Source: Paenalcaligenes hominis_A
GTDB taxonomy: Bacteria > Pseudomonadota > Gammaproteobacteria > Burkholderiales > Burkholderiaceae_B
Reading direction: 5' to 3'
Length of the DNA: 64,000 nt
NCBI RefSeq assembly: GCF_041359055.1
Contig: NZ_JBGJKZ010000002.1
Coordinates: forward strand, 558,001 to 622,000
Shown here: positions 54,678-63,430 of the stretch, in pieces
How the letters are laid out: each line of letters starts with the position of its first letter
Numbering within the stretch: the first letter of the stretch is position 1
The notes under the pieces: model-generated
Told to the model about the DNA's origin: nothing
The model's database searches: none
The model's input: only the letters and a program-made list of their open reading frames with translations
Made by a program: the position numbers and the translations under genes

Positions 54678-55181
54678 CTAACAAGTCGCTTGTTCGGGTG
54701 TAATACGATGTGTAGGGTGTTGACTGCTTTGTTGTTGGCGTACGGATTCCTCGAGTTGTCGCATACGCTGCTGATCAACGAGGTCTTGTAGTGAGACCGA
54801 GTCTAAGTAATCCACCATTTTACGACTTAATGTGGCCCATAGCTCGTGAGTCATGCATTGAATACGGTTACCATTTTCATCTTTTTCGCAATTACCTTTG
54901 CCACCACATTTGGTTGCATCTAAAGGCTCATCAACTGCAAATATAATATCAGCCACCGTAATATGTCGAGCCAAACGGGCCAAACTGTACCCACCACCGG
55001 GGCCGCGTGTACTATCGACCAACTCGTGACGACGCAAACGACCGAATAATTGCTCTAGGTACGACAAGGAGATGCTTTGACGTTCACTAATTTTGGCTAA
55101 GGTTACTGGCCCACTTTGCTGTCGCAGAGCCAAGTCTATCATTGCCGTGACGGCAAAACGTCCTTTAGTGGTTAAACGCAT
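54678..55181 (-). CDS. iscR: Fe-S cluster regulator IscR
   Basis: Rrf2-family repressor that senses Fe-S supply. From ATG 55181 (MRLTTKGRFAVTAMIDLA) it is 167 aa; the winged HTH covers about 1-80 and the cluster ligands are C92, C98, C109 and H112 (KCGGKGNCEK, QCMTHELW); the loop before the third Cys is a few residues longer than in E. coli. A type 1 IscR site overlaps its promoter, so it should repress its own operon. Confidence 0.95.
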   Translation of the reverse strand: MRLTTKGRFAVTAMIDLALRQQSGPVTLAKISERQSISLSYLEQLFGRLRRHELVDSTRGPGGGYSLARLARHITVADIIFAVDEPLDATKCGGKGNCEKDENGNRIQCMTHELWATLSRKMVDYLDSVSLQDLVDQQRMRQLEESVRQQQSSQHPTHRITPEQATC

Positions 55182-55226
55182 AATCTGTTCCTTGAGAGAA
55201 GCTGTTGCTGGCGAGGGATTGGCCTC

Positions 55227-55251
55227 ATACCCGACTAATTTAGTCCAGTAT
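55227..55251 (-). promoter_or_regulatory. IscR type 1 binding site
   Basis: The 25-bp element ATACCCGACTAATTTAGTCC plus AGTAT (plus strand) matches the type 1 consensus (ATASYTGACT-RWWWYAGTC...TAT) nearly everywhere, including the GACT/AGTC arms. It overlaps the -10 of the iscR promoter, so binding would block transcription. Confidence 0.88.
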
Positions 55252-55275
55252 AACAAATACCCATTATTTCAGTAA
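55247..55275 (-). promoter_or_regulatory. iscR promoter
   Basis: On the minus strand TTACTG (55270-55275), a 17-bp spacer and TATACT (55247-55252). The -10 lies within the IscR site. Confidence 0.75.
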
Positions 55276-55318
55276 GGTATTAAGCACTTTTTTTGCATTT
55301 TGTTTTATAAGCGCAAAC

Positions 55319-57346
55319 TCAACTGAGTAGTGCTTGATCTTTTAAACGACGTAACTGATCTCGGGTTTGAGCAGCAGCTTCAAACTCTAAATTTTTGGCC
55401 TGATCCATCATTTGTTTCTCTAGGCGTTTTAATTCGCGTGCCAACACCTTTTCATCACGTATTAGATCAAAATCCAAATCGGCAAGCTCGGATGAGGACG
55501 CCTGAGCAGGAGCCAACACGCCGTCAATTAAATCACGCACGGCTTTGTTAACACCACGCGCCGTAATACCATGATCAATATTGAACTGCAGTTGTTTTTC
55601 TCGACGACGTTCCGTTTCATCCATGGCTTTACGCATGGATTCCGTAATACGATCTGCGTATAAAATAGCATGCCCTTTTAGGTTGCGCGCGGCACGGCCA
55701 ATGGTTTGAATAAGACTACGCTCTGAGCGCAAGAACCCTTCTTTGTCGGCGTCTAATATAGCCACCAACGACACCTCGGGTATATCTAACCCCTCTCGTA
55801 ATAAGTTAATCCCCACAAGCACATCAAATACCCCTAAACGCAAATCACGGATAATTTCTACACGTTCAACGGTATCAATATCAGAATGCAAATAACGTAC
55901 CTTTACGCCGTGCTCCGCCAAAAACGCACTCAGGTCTTCGGCCATTTGTTTAGTTAGGGTTGTAATGAGCACCCGTTCTTTTACAGCGACCCGTTTAGTG
56001 ATTTCGCCAAACACATCATCTACCTGTGTAGTAGCTGGACGCACCTCGACCACGGGATCAACCAAGCCCGTAGGACGCACAACTTGCTCTACAACCTGGT
56101 CAGCATGAGTTTGTTCATACACGGCTGGGGTTGCTGAAACAAACACCGTTTGAGGCATGCGCTGTTCAAACTCTTCCATTTTTAATGGCCGGTTGTCTAA
56201 AGCTGAAGGCAATCTAAAGCCAAACTGCACTAGCGTTTCTTTGCGCGAGCGATCACCTTTGTACATACCACCGATTTGCCCTATGGTGACGTGACTCTCG
56301 TCAATGAACATAATGGCATTTTTAGGCAAGTAGTCGATCAAGGTAGGGGGTGGATCGCCAGCTTTTGCCCCCGACAAATGACGCGAATAGTTTTCAATTC
56401 CTTTACAAAAACCAAGCTCATGCATCATTTCCAAATCGAATCGCGTGCGCTGCTCTAGGCGCTGTGCTTCGACCAACATACCCTGATCAATAAAATACGC
56501 CAAGCGCTCTTTGAGCTCTTGTTTGATGGTTTCAATAGCACGTAATACTGTTTCACGCGGTGTCACAAAGTGAGAGCCTGGGTATACGGTAAAGCGCACC
56601 ACTTCTTGCAGTACCTTGCCAGTTAAGGGATCAAATAAAGCCAGACTTTCTATCTCATCATCAAACAAAGTAACACGCAAAGCTTGTTCTGCATTTTCAG
56701 CGGGAAAGATATCGATGATCTCGCCCCGCGCTCTGAACATGCCACGCTCGAACTCAGTATCGTTACGCTCATATTGCATCGCTACTAGGCGCGCTAACAG
56801 CTCTTGACGACCGATTTCATCGCCTTGACGCAAGGTGAGCACCATCGCATGGTAATCGGCAGGATTACCTATACCGTAAATACAGGAGACCGACCCCACA
56901 ATAATGGTGTCTGGGCGCTCAAGTAGGCTTTTCGTCGCAGATAAACGCATCTGCTCGATGTGCTCGTTAATAGACGAGTCTTTCTCGATGAAAAGATCAC
57001 GCGATGGCACATAGGCCTCGGGCTGATAGTAATCGTAATACGACACGAAATACTCAACCGCATTTTTAGGAAAAAATTCGCGCATCTCTGCATACAACTG
57101 AGCCGCTAGCGTTTTATTCGGTGCCAACACAATAGCAGGCCGACCACTGCGTGCAATAAGGTTGGCCATAGTATAGGTTTTACCCGAACCCGTTACCCCT
57201 AATAAGGTTTGATACATCAAACCGTCTGACAAACCTTCGTTAAGCGCCTCAATCGCCGTTGGTTGATCCCCAGCCGGAGCATAAGGTTGATAAAGTTGAA
57301 ACGGACTATTCGGATACTGAACGAATTGCGGTGTAAAGGTTTGCAT
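55319..57346 (-). CDS. uvrB: Excinuclease ABC subunit B
   Basis: Damage-verifying helicase of nucleotide excision repair. The 675-aa protein has Walker A GVTGSGKTYTMAN (about 49-61), the beta-hairpin YYDYYQPEAYVPSRD, the DEAD-like VDESH box, helicase motifs VI (QTIGRAARN) and a C-terminal UVR domain (LKRLEKQMMDQAKNLEFEAA) for UvrC. Normal length. Divergent from the aminotransferase gene; no SOS box was recognised in the 67-bp gap. Confidence 0.97.
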   Translation of the reverse strand: MQTFTPQFVQYPNSPFQLYQPYAPAGDQPTAIEALNEGLSDGLMYQTLLGVTGSGKTYTMANLIARSGRPAIVLAPNKTLAAQLYAEMREFFPKNAVEYFVSYYDYYQPEAYVPSRDLFIEKDSSINEHIEQMRLSATKSLLERPDTIIVGSVSCIYGIGNPADYHAMVLTLRQGDEIGRQELLARLVAMQYERNDTEFERGMFRARGEIIDIFPAENAEQALRVTLFDDEIESLALFDPLTGKVLQEVVRFTVYPGSHFVTPRETVLRAIETIKQELKERLAYFIDQGMLVEAQRLEQRTRFDLEMMHELGFCKGIENYSRHLSGAKAGDPPPTLIDYLPKNAIMFIDESHVTIGQIGGMYKGDRSRKETLVQFGFRLPSALDNRPLKMEEFEQRMPQTVFVSATPAVYEQTHADQVVEQVVRPTGLVDPVVEVRPATTQVDDVFGEITKRVAVKERVLITTLTKQMAEDLSAFLAEHGVKVRYLHSDIDTVERVEIIRDLRLGVFDVLVGINLLREGLDIPEVSLVAILDADKEGFLRSERSLIQTIGRAARNLKGHAILYADRITESMRKAMDETERRREKQLQFNIDHGITARGVNKAVRDLIDGVLAPAQASSSELADLDFDLIRDEKVLARELKRLEKQMMDQAKNLEFEAAAQTRDQLRRLKDQALLS

Positions 57347-57413
57347 ACGTCACCCAGATTGATAGATACTCTTATTATCTCATTATTTCTTAGCGCAATT
57401 TCTGTTATCTGTT

Positions 57414-58616
57414 ATGAATACCTTGTTTTCTCACGTTACTCAAGTTCCTCGCGACCCCATCTTAGGACTCAACGAGCTATTTCAAGCTGACTCACGACCT
57501 AACAAAATTAATTTAGGCGTAGGGGTGTATTACGATGAACAAGGTCATATGCCACTGTTAAATGTGGTCAAAAAAACAGAAAGTCTTTTAGCGGAACAAA
57601 GCGTCGCCCGAGGCTATTTACCCATCGATGGCATCCACCATTACAACATGGGCGCGCAATACTTACTATTAGGTAGGGACGCTTCGGCCATTCATCAAGG
57701 GCGTACAGTTACTATTCAAAGCCTAGGGGGCACGGGTGCATTAAAATTAGGCGCTGATTTTCTAAAAAATGTGGTGCCTAATGCTGTGGTAGCTATCAGC
57801 AACCCTAGTTGGGAAAACCACCGCGCTTTATTTGAAAAAGCCGGATTTCCCGTGGTGGACTACCCTTATTACGACGAGAAAAACCATGGCCTCGATATTG
57901 AGGGAATGCTGCAGTTTCTTGAACAATTAGATCCACAAAGCATAGTGGTACTTCACGCCTGTTGCCATAACCCCACCGGTATCGATCCCACATTCGAACA
58001 ATGGCAACGTATTGCACAGGTCATAAAAGCCAAACAGCTCATTCCGTTTATGGATATTGCCTATCAAGGCTTTGGCGCGGATCTAGATGAGGACGCTAAA
58101 GCCGTGCGTTATTTAGCCGACCAAGGCATCCCTATGCTAGTTAGCTCTTCGTTTTCCAAGTCGTTTGCATTGTATGGCGAACGCGTGGGTGCGCTAACTG
58201 TCATTACTGAGCGCGCCGAAGAAAGTCCCAAAGTTTTAAGTCAATTAAAACGCATGGCGCGCACCAACTATTCCAACCCGCCCACCCATGGGGCTCAAAT
58301 TGTAAACCTAGTGCTTAACGATGCAGCACGTTTCGCCGAATGGGAGGCCGAACTCAGTCACATGCGCCAACGCATTCACAGCATGCGTCATCAGCTTGTC
58401 ACCCAACTGGCTCAACACGGGGTACAAAAAGACATGTCCTTTATCTTAAAGCAACAAGGCATGTTTTCTTACTCGGGTCTTAGTCAAGCCCAAGCCCAAC
58501 GGTTGCGCGACGAGGACGCCATTTATCTCTTAGACACAGGGCGTATTTGCGTAGCTGCACTTAACGAACAAAACCTTAGTACCGTCGCTGCTGCGATTGC
58601 CCGTGTTGTGCAATAG
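57414..58616 (+). CDS. Aromatic/aspartate aminotransferase (class I, TyrB/AspC type)
   Basis: A 400-aa PLP enzyme with VGVYYDEQGHMPLLNVV, the CHNPTGIDPT substrate/PLP segment (HACCHNPTG) and the PLP Lys in SSSFSKSFALYGERVG. It transfers amino groups between 2-oxoglutarate and aspartate or aromatic amino acids; which of tyrB or aspC cannot be fixed. A terminator follows. Confidence 0.93.
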   Translation: MNTLFSHVTQVPRDPILGLNELFQADSRPNKINLGVGVYYDEQGHMPLLNVVKKTESLLAEQSVARGYLPIDGIHHYNMGAQYLLLGRDASAIHQGRTVTIQSLGGTGALKLGADFLKNVVPNAVVAISNPSWENHRALFEKAGFPVVDYPYYDEKNHGLDIEGMLQFLEQLDPQSIVVLHACCHNPTGIDPTFEQWQRIAQVIKAKQLIPFMDIAYQGFGADLDEDAKAVRYLADQGIPMLVSSSFSKSFALYGERVGALTVITERAEESPKVLSQLKRMARTNYSNPPTHGAQIVNLVLNDAARFAEWEAELSHMRQRIHSMRHQLVTQLAQHGVQKDMSFILKQQGMFSYSGLSQAQAQRLRDEDAIYLLDTGRICVAALNEQNLSTVAAAIARVVQ

Positions 58617-58641
58617 AGCTAATTAACCGCTGAGCTAAGTG

Positions 58642-58665
58642 AAACCGGCTCTTACGCCGGTTTTT
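58642..58665 (+). terminator. Intrinsic terminator of the aminotransferase gene
   Basis: AAACCGGC-TCTTAC-GCCGGTTTTT: a stem of six strong pairs extended by A-T, then five T. Confidence 0.92.
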
Positions 58666-58699
58666 CTTGCTTTTTAGTTGTAGATCGTTGACAATAAAA

Positions 58700-58715
58700 C
58701 TGTATATAACCCCAG
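58700..58715 (+). promoter_or_regulatory. SOS (LexA) box of lexA
   Basis: CTGTATATAACCCCAG differs from the CTGT-N8-ACAG consensus by one base. It lies 15 bp before the lexA start and a TTGACA at 58688-58693 lies just upstream, so LexA likely represses itself. Confidence 0.75.
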
Positions 58716-58729
58716 TCAATGACATAGCC

Positions 58730-59347
58730 GTGAAACTTACTGCCCGCCAACAACAAATCTTCGACTTAATTCGTAGCGAAATTCAACGCACCGGCTTTCC
58801 GCCCACACGTGCTGAAATTGCAGAACGCTTTGGTTTTAAATCCGTCAACGCAGCCGAAGACCACCTTAAAGCGTTAGCGCGTAAAGGTGCCATCGAATTG
58901 GTTTCGGGTACATCACGTGGTATACGCCTCTTAGTCGATAACCCAACTCCCACCCAAAACTACCAGTTACCTATTATTGGGCGGGTTGCTGCTGGCCATC
59001 CTATTTTAGCCACCGAACACATCGAGCGCGAAATTGGTGTCGAGCCCTCACTTTTTTCCCAAACCCCCGATTACTTACTACGGGTACGCGGCCTTAGCAT
59101 GCGCGACGCCGGCATACTCGAGGGCGATCTCTTAGCGGTCAAACGCAGCTCCGAAGCACGCAACGGTCAAATCGTTGTGGCTCGTCTTGGTGACGAGGTC
59201 ACGGTTAAGCGTTTACAACGTCAGGGCAAAAAAATTGCATTACTTCCTGAAAACCCCGACTTTGAACCCATTATTATCCAAAACCAAGACGAGTTCTCTC
59301 TCGAAGGCATTGCAGTCGGCCTTATTCGCGACCAACCCTTTAACTAA
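58730..59347 (+). CDS. lexA: SOS repressor LexA
   Basis: Represses DNA-damage genes and self-cleaves when RecA is active. N-terminal wHTH (KLTARQQQIFDLIRSEIQ, FPPTRAEIAERFGFKSVNAAE), cleavage site Ala-Gly in GRVAAGHPI (about residue 92), catalytic Ser in GLSMRDAGI and Lys in LLAVKRSSEA. The frame is longer; the GTG at 58730 (205 aa) matches the family start, though its ribosome site is weak. Confidence 0.95.
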   Translation: MKLTARQQQIFDLIRSEIQRTGFPPTRAEIAERFGFKSVNAAEDHLKALARKGAIELVSGTSRGIRLLVDNPTPTQNYQLPIIGRVAAGHPILATEHIEREIGVEPSLFSQTPDYLLRVRGLSMRDAGILEGDLLAVKRSSEARNGQIVVARLGDEVTVKRLQRQGKKIALLPENPDFEPIIIQNQDEFSLEGIAVGLIRDQPFN

Positions 59348-59370
59348 TTCTGCACTCAGCATTAAGCCAT

Positions 59371-59416
59371 AAAAAAGACCCCAAAAGGTTGGATACATAT
59401 CCAACTTCTTGGGGTC
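59371..59416. terminator. 40-nt near-perfect hairpin between lexA and lon
   Basis: GACCCCAA (59377-59384) pairs with TTGGGGTC (59409-59416) and AGGTTGGATA with TATCCAACTT inside. Six A before it give a T-run on the minus strand, so it terminates lon; it also faces lexA. Its ends resemble some IS3-family inverted repeats, but no element is present. Confidence 0.85.
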
Positions 59417-59474
59417 AGTTCATACATAGCACGATTGTTTGATTCGGCCGGACAGAAGCCCGACCGTGCCAGTC

Positions 59475-61907
59475 TTAGTGTTTAATCACCCCACTAATAG
59501 CCGGTGCGCTTTTTGCAGCAACAGCCTCAGCAGTAATACGCGCTAGTTCTTCATCAGACAACGGGGTTGGCATTTTTTCTAACGCCACTTCTAATACACG
59601 GTCAATCCAACGTACTGGGATAATTTCCAATGTATTTTTCACATTGTCAGGAATATCGGCTAGATCCTTCACGTTTTGCTCGGGAATCATTACGGTCTTA
59701 ATACCACCACGCTGAGCAGCGAGAAGTTTTTCTTTTAGACCACCAATTTCCAACACCTCGCCACGCAAAGTGATTTCACCTGTCATGGCTACATCAGCAC
59801 GAATAGGGATACCTGTAAGTGAAGACACTATGGCAGTAGTAATGGCAATACCCGCAGAAGGACCATCTTTAGGTGTAGCCCCATCTGGGAAGTGCACATG
59901 CAGATCACGTTTCTCAAAAATAGGATCAGCTACCCCCCACTTTTGCGCACGGGAACGCACTACGGTACGCGCCGCCTCGACCGACTCTTTCATCACATCG
60001 CCAATCGACCCAGTGCGTTGGATATTGCCTTTACCCGGCATATCGGCCACTTCGATGGTGAGTAAGTCACCGCCCACTTCGGTCCAAGCAAGACCGGTGA
60101 CCTGACCCACTTTGTTTTCCGTTTCAGCCACACCAAAATCAAAACGACGCACGCCAAGGAAATCGCTTAAGTTGTCGCTAGTGACCACAATGGCTTCTGC
60201 TTTGGCACCCTTGGGTTGCACCAGAAACTTATGCACGGCCTTGCGGCAAATTTTGCTGATTTCACGCTCTAGAGAGCGCACACCGGCCTCGCGTGTGTAA
60301 TAACGCACGACGTCACGGATTGCCTCTTCGGTAATCTCTAGCTCGCCTTTCTTCACACCATTGTTAGACATGAGCTTAGGGATCAAATGCTTAAATGCAA
60401 TGTTTACTTTTTCGTCTTCGGTATACCCCGACAAACGGATAACCTCCATACGATCAAGCAAAGCAGGCGGAATATTCAGCGTATTGCTGGTTGCCACAAA
60501 CATCACATCTGAAAGATCGAAATCCACCTCGAGGTAGTGATCTTGGAAGGTGTGGTTTTGCTCTGGATCCAGCACCTCGAGTAAAGCCGAAGACGGATCA
60601 CCACGGAAATCAGCACCCATCTTATCGATCTCATCGAGTAAGAATAATGGGTTCCGCACACCCACTTTACTCATATTTTGCAGTATTTTTCCTGGCATGG
60701 AACCAATGTAGGTACGACGGTGACCACGAATCTCGGCCTCGTCACGTACACCACCCAATGCCATCCGCACATATTTACGATTTGTGGCTTTAGCAATAGA
60801 CTGCCCCAATGAGGTCTTACCTACCCCGGGTGGCCCAACCAAACACAAAATTGGCGCTTTGAGTTTAGAAACGCGCTGCTGTACTGCTAGGTATTCAACA
60901 ATGCGCTCTTTGACCTTTTCAAGACCATGGTGATCAGCATCCAACACCTCTTCAGCATTCGTTAACGAGTTGTTAATACGACTGCGTTTACGCCATGGTA
61001 GACCAATTAGCGTATCGAGGTAGTTGCGCACTACGGTGGCCTCGGCCGACATAGGCGACATCATTTTGAGCTTTTTCAGCTCGGCCTCGGCTTTTTTCAG
61101 CGCATCTTTAGGTAGCTTGGCTTCGGCTATACGCTGCTCAAGCTCTTCAATTTCTGCGCCGTCTTCGCCTTCGCCCAATTCTTTTTGAATGGCTTTAACT
61201 TGCTCGTTTAGGTAGTAATCGCGCTGGCTTTTTTCCATTTGTTTTTTAACGCGACCACGAATTCGTTTTTCAACCTGCAAGATATCAATTTCTGTTTCGA
61301 GCTGGCTTAATAAGGCTTCGAGACGCTCAACCACAGGAATGGACTCGAGCATTTGTTGTTTCTGCTCGAGTTTTAATGGCAAATGCGCGGCAACCGTATC
61401 GGCCAAACGACTGGCCTCTTCGATTGCATTCAAGGACGTCAAGATTTCCTGAGGAATTTTTTTATTTAGTTTGACGTATTGCTCGAATTGAGCCACAACA
61501 GCACGACGCAGGGCCTCGGCTTCAGCCGGAGTCTCGGTGGCATTTTCTACAGCAATGGCTTTGCCACTGAAGTGAGTCTCGTTATCGATAACCGCTTCAA
61601 TTTTAGCCCGCTCAACCCCCTCGACCAATACTTTAACCGTACCGTCGGGCAGTTTTAACATTTGCAAAATGGATGCCGCACAACCGATTTCATACATATC
61701 GTCGGCGGTGGGCTCGTCTTTGCTAGCCGTTTTTTGCGCTACCAATAAAATGGTATTACCTGACTCCATGGCGAGTTCAAGCGCCTTGATGGAGCGAGGA
61801 CGTCCAACAAATAAAGGAATCACCATATGCGGAAACACCACCACATCGCGCAAAGGCAATAGAGGTAGTTCCGTGGATTCCATAGATAAAATCTGGCTTG
61901 CAGACAT
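59475..61907 (-). CDS. lon: ATP-dependent protease Lon
   Basis: An 810-aa LonA: N-terminal substrate domain (LPLLPLRDVVVFPHMVIPLF), AAA+ module with GPPGVGKTSLGQSIAKA and LLDEIDKMGADFRGDP, and protease domain with DGPSAGIAI (Ser) and the downstream Lys. Degrades misfolded and regulatory proteins. Lon follows clpX; a heat-shock promoter candidate and hairpin precede it. Confidence 0.97.
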   Translation of the reverse strand: MSASQILSMESTELPLLPLRDVVVFPHMVIPLFVGRPRSIKALELAMESGNTILLVAQKTASKDEPTADDMYEIGCAASILQMLKLPDGTVKVLVEGVERAKIEAVIDNETHFSGKAIAVENATETPAEAEALRRAVVAQFEQYVKLNKKIPQEILTSLNAIEEASRLADTVAAHLPLKLEQKQQMLESIPVVERLEALLSQLETEIDILQVEKRIRGRVKKQMEKSQRDYYLNEQVKAIQKELGEGEDGAEIEELEQRIAEAKLPKDALKKAEAELKKLKMMSPMSAEATVVRNYLDTLIGLPWRKRSRINNSLTNAEEVLDADHHGLEKVKERIVEYLAVQQRVSKLKAPILCLVGPPGVGKTSLGQSIAKATNRKYVRMALGGVRDEAEIRGHRRTYIGSMPGKILQNMSKVGVRNPLFLLDEIDKMGADFRGDPSSALLEVLDPEQNHTFQDHYLEVDFDLSDVMFVATSNTLNIPPALLDRMEVIRLSGYTEDEKVNIAFKHLIPKLMSNNGVKKGELEITEEAIRDVVRYYTREAGVRSLEREISKICRKAVHKFLVQPKGAKAEAIVVTSDNLSDFLGVRRFDFGVAETENKVGQVTGLAWTEVGGDLLTIEVADMPGKGNIQRTGSIGDVMKESVEAARTVVRSRAQKWGVADPIFEKRDLHVHFPDGATPKDGPSAGIAITTAIVSSLTGIPIRADVAMTGEITLRGEVLEIGGLKEKLLAAQRGGIKTVMIPEQNVKDLADIPDNVKNTLEIIPVRWIDRVLEVALEKMPTPLSDEELARITAEAVAAKSAPAISGVIKH

Positions 61908-61931
61908 AGTAATTTCCTTTTAATTACCTTA

Positions 61932-61969
61932 AACCACAAGGGGAAGCAAGATAGCTTCCCCTTGTGGTT
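61932..61969. repeat. Perfect 16-bp-stem hairpin in the lon leader
   Basis: AACCACAAGGGGAAGC (61932-61947), loop AAGATA, then GCTTCCCCTTGTGGTT (61954-61969), 25 bases before the lon ATG. On the minus strand only TTTAA follows, so it is a weak terminator at best and may be an mRNA structure in the lon leader. Confidence 0.85.
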
Positions 61970-61985
61970 CTAGCTTCTGACTTAC

Positions 61986-62013
61986 AGATTGAGGCGAACT
62001 TGGCAATTTCAAG
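61986..62013 (-). promoter_or_regulatory. Candidate sigma32 promoter of lon
   Basis: On the minus strand CTTGAAA (complement of 62007-62013), 13 bp, then CTCAATCT (complement of 61986-61993), resembling the heat-shock consensus CTTGAAA-CCCCATNT. Position upstream of lon fits; two to three -10 mismatches keep this tentative. Confidence 0.5.
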
Positions 62014-62057
62014 TAGGCAAAACGTAAAAACAGCGCTAACGGATAAATAGGTGGTGA

Positions 62058-63341
62058 TTAGGCCACGGCGTTATCGCCAGAAGCTTGAGCAAGAGCATCT
62101 GCAGCATGGACCACGACGGGCTTAGCCGTGCCTTCTACTGCCTCTTTGGTAAGAATAACTTTACTCACATCAGGCATTGAAGGGAGGTCGTACATAGTAT
62201 CAAGCAGTGATTTCTCTACTATAGAGCGCAAGCCACGTGCCCCTGTTTTACGCTTGATAGCTGCCTGAGCCACAGTTTTTAACGCTTCATCTTCGATTTC
62301 AAGCTCGACGTCTTCCATAGTAAACAACTGCTGGAATTGTTTGATAAGCGCATTTTTAGGCTCGGTAAGGATGCGAATCAATGCGTCTTCGTCTAATTCT
62401 TGGAGTGTAGTAACTACAGGCAAACGACCCACTAGCTCGGGGATTAAGCCAAATTTAATTAAATCTTCGGGCTCGACCTCGGCGAAGAGCTCTCCGACGC
62501 CACGTTCACTACGCGCACTGACTTTGGCACCAAAACCAATGCCTGATTTTTCAGTACGGTTTTGAATGACTTTTTCTAAGCCATCGAATGCCCCACCCAC
62601 AATAAATAAAATATTGGTGGTATCAACCTGAATAAAATCTTGGTTTGGATGCTTGCGCCCGCCTTGGGGGGGTACAGAGGCAACCGTGCCTTCGATGATT
62701 TTTAATAACGCTTGCTGCACACCCTCGCCTGATACATCGCGTGTAATAGACGGGTTGTCCGCTTTGCGTGAGATTTTGTCGATCTCGTCAATATAAATAA
62801 TAGCGCGCTGCGCTTTATCTACATCGTACTCACATGCTTGTAATAGCTTTTGAACTATATTTTCTACGTCCTCGCCCACATAACCGGCTTCGGTTAAGGT
62901 GGTTGCGTCAGCCATCACAAAAGGAACCTTGAGCATGCGTGCTAACGTTTGAGCAAGCAACGTCTTTCCAGAACCCGTCGGACCTATAAGTAGGATATTA
63001 CTTTTTGAAAGCTCTACATCGCCCGTTAACCCTGCGTATTGGATACGTTTGTAGTGGTTATAAACCGCAACCGCTAAGTTACGCTTGGGCTGATCTTGGC
63101 CAATGACGTATTCATCAAGAAAAGCTTTGATTTCATGCGGTGTAGGTAAGTCGGCCCCGATGAGCTCAACCGCATTTTGCTCTTGCTTGTCCTCTAGGAT
63201 CATCTCGTTGCATAAGCCAATACACTCGTTGCAAATATAGACTGACCCAGGACCTGAAATAAGCTTCTCTACCTCGCTTTGTGTTTTATTACAAAAAGAG
63301 CAGTGGAGGGCTTTATCGTCGGTCGGATGTTTATCGGACAT
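62058..63341 (-). CDS. clpX: ClpX unfoldase
   Basis: A 427-aa AAA+ unfoldase: N-terminal C4 zinc domain (CSFCNKTQSEV, YICNECIGLC), Walker A GPTGSGKTLLAQTLA, Walker B IIYIDEIDKI, the IGF loop GIGFGAKV for ClpP docking and sensor-2 GARGLRS. Normal length. It follows clpP by 89 bp, the usual clpP-clpX-lon order. Confidence 0.97.
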   Translation of the reverse strand: MSDKHPTDDKALHCSFCNKTQSEVEKLISGPGSVYICNECIGLCNEMILEDKQEQNAVELIGADLPTPHEIKAFLDEYVIGQDQPKRNLAVAVYNHYKRIQYAGLTGDVELSKSNILLIGPTGSGKTLLAQTLARMLKVPFVMADATTLTEAGYVGEDVENIVQKLLQACEYDVDKAQRAIIYIDEIDKISRKADNPSITRDVSGEGVQQALLKIIEGTVASVPPQGGRKHPNQDFIQVDTTNILFIVGGAFDGLEKVIQNRTEKSGIGFGAKVSARSERGVGELFAEVEPEDLIKFGLIPELVGRLPVVTTLQELDEDALIRILTEPKNALIKQFQQLFTMEDVELEIEDEALKTVAQAAIKRKTGARGLRSIVEKSLLDTMYDLPSMPDVSKVILTKEAVEGTAKPVVVHAADALAQASGDNAVA

Positions 63342-63430
63342 AAATATATAAAATCAAAATAATGCGGCGAACCGCAGATAGCAGGGAGAGGGATGGGAGC
63401 GACAAAGCCTAGGCCTTGTCGCCATAACCC

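Noticed and set aside
59371..59416. The lexA-lon hairpin as an insertion-sequence remnant
   Set aside because: The ends recall some IS3-family repeats, but the structure is a compact hairpin with a T-run right after lon; a terminator explains it better.
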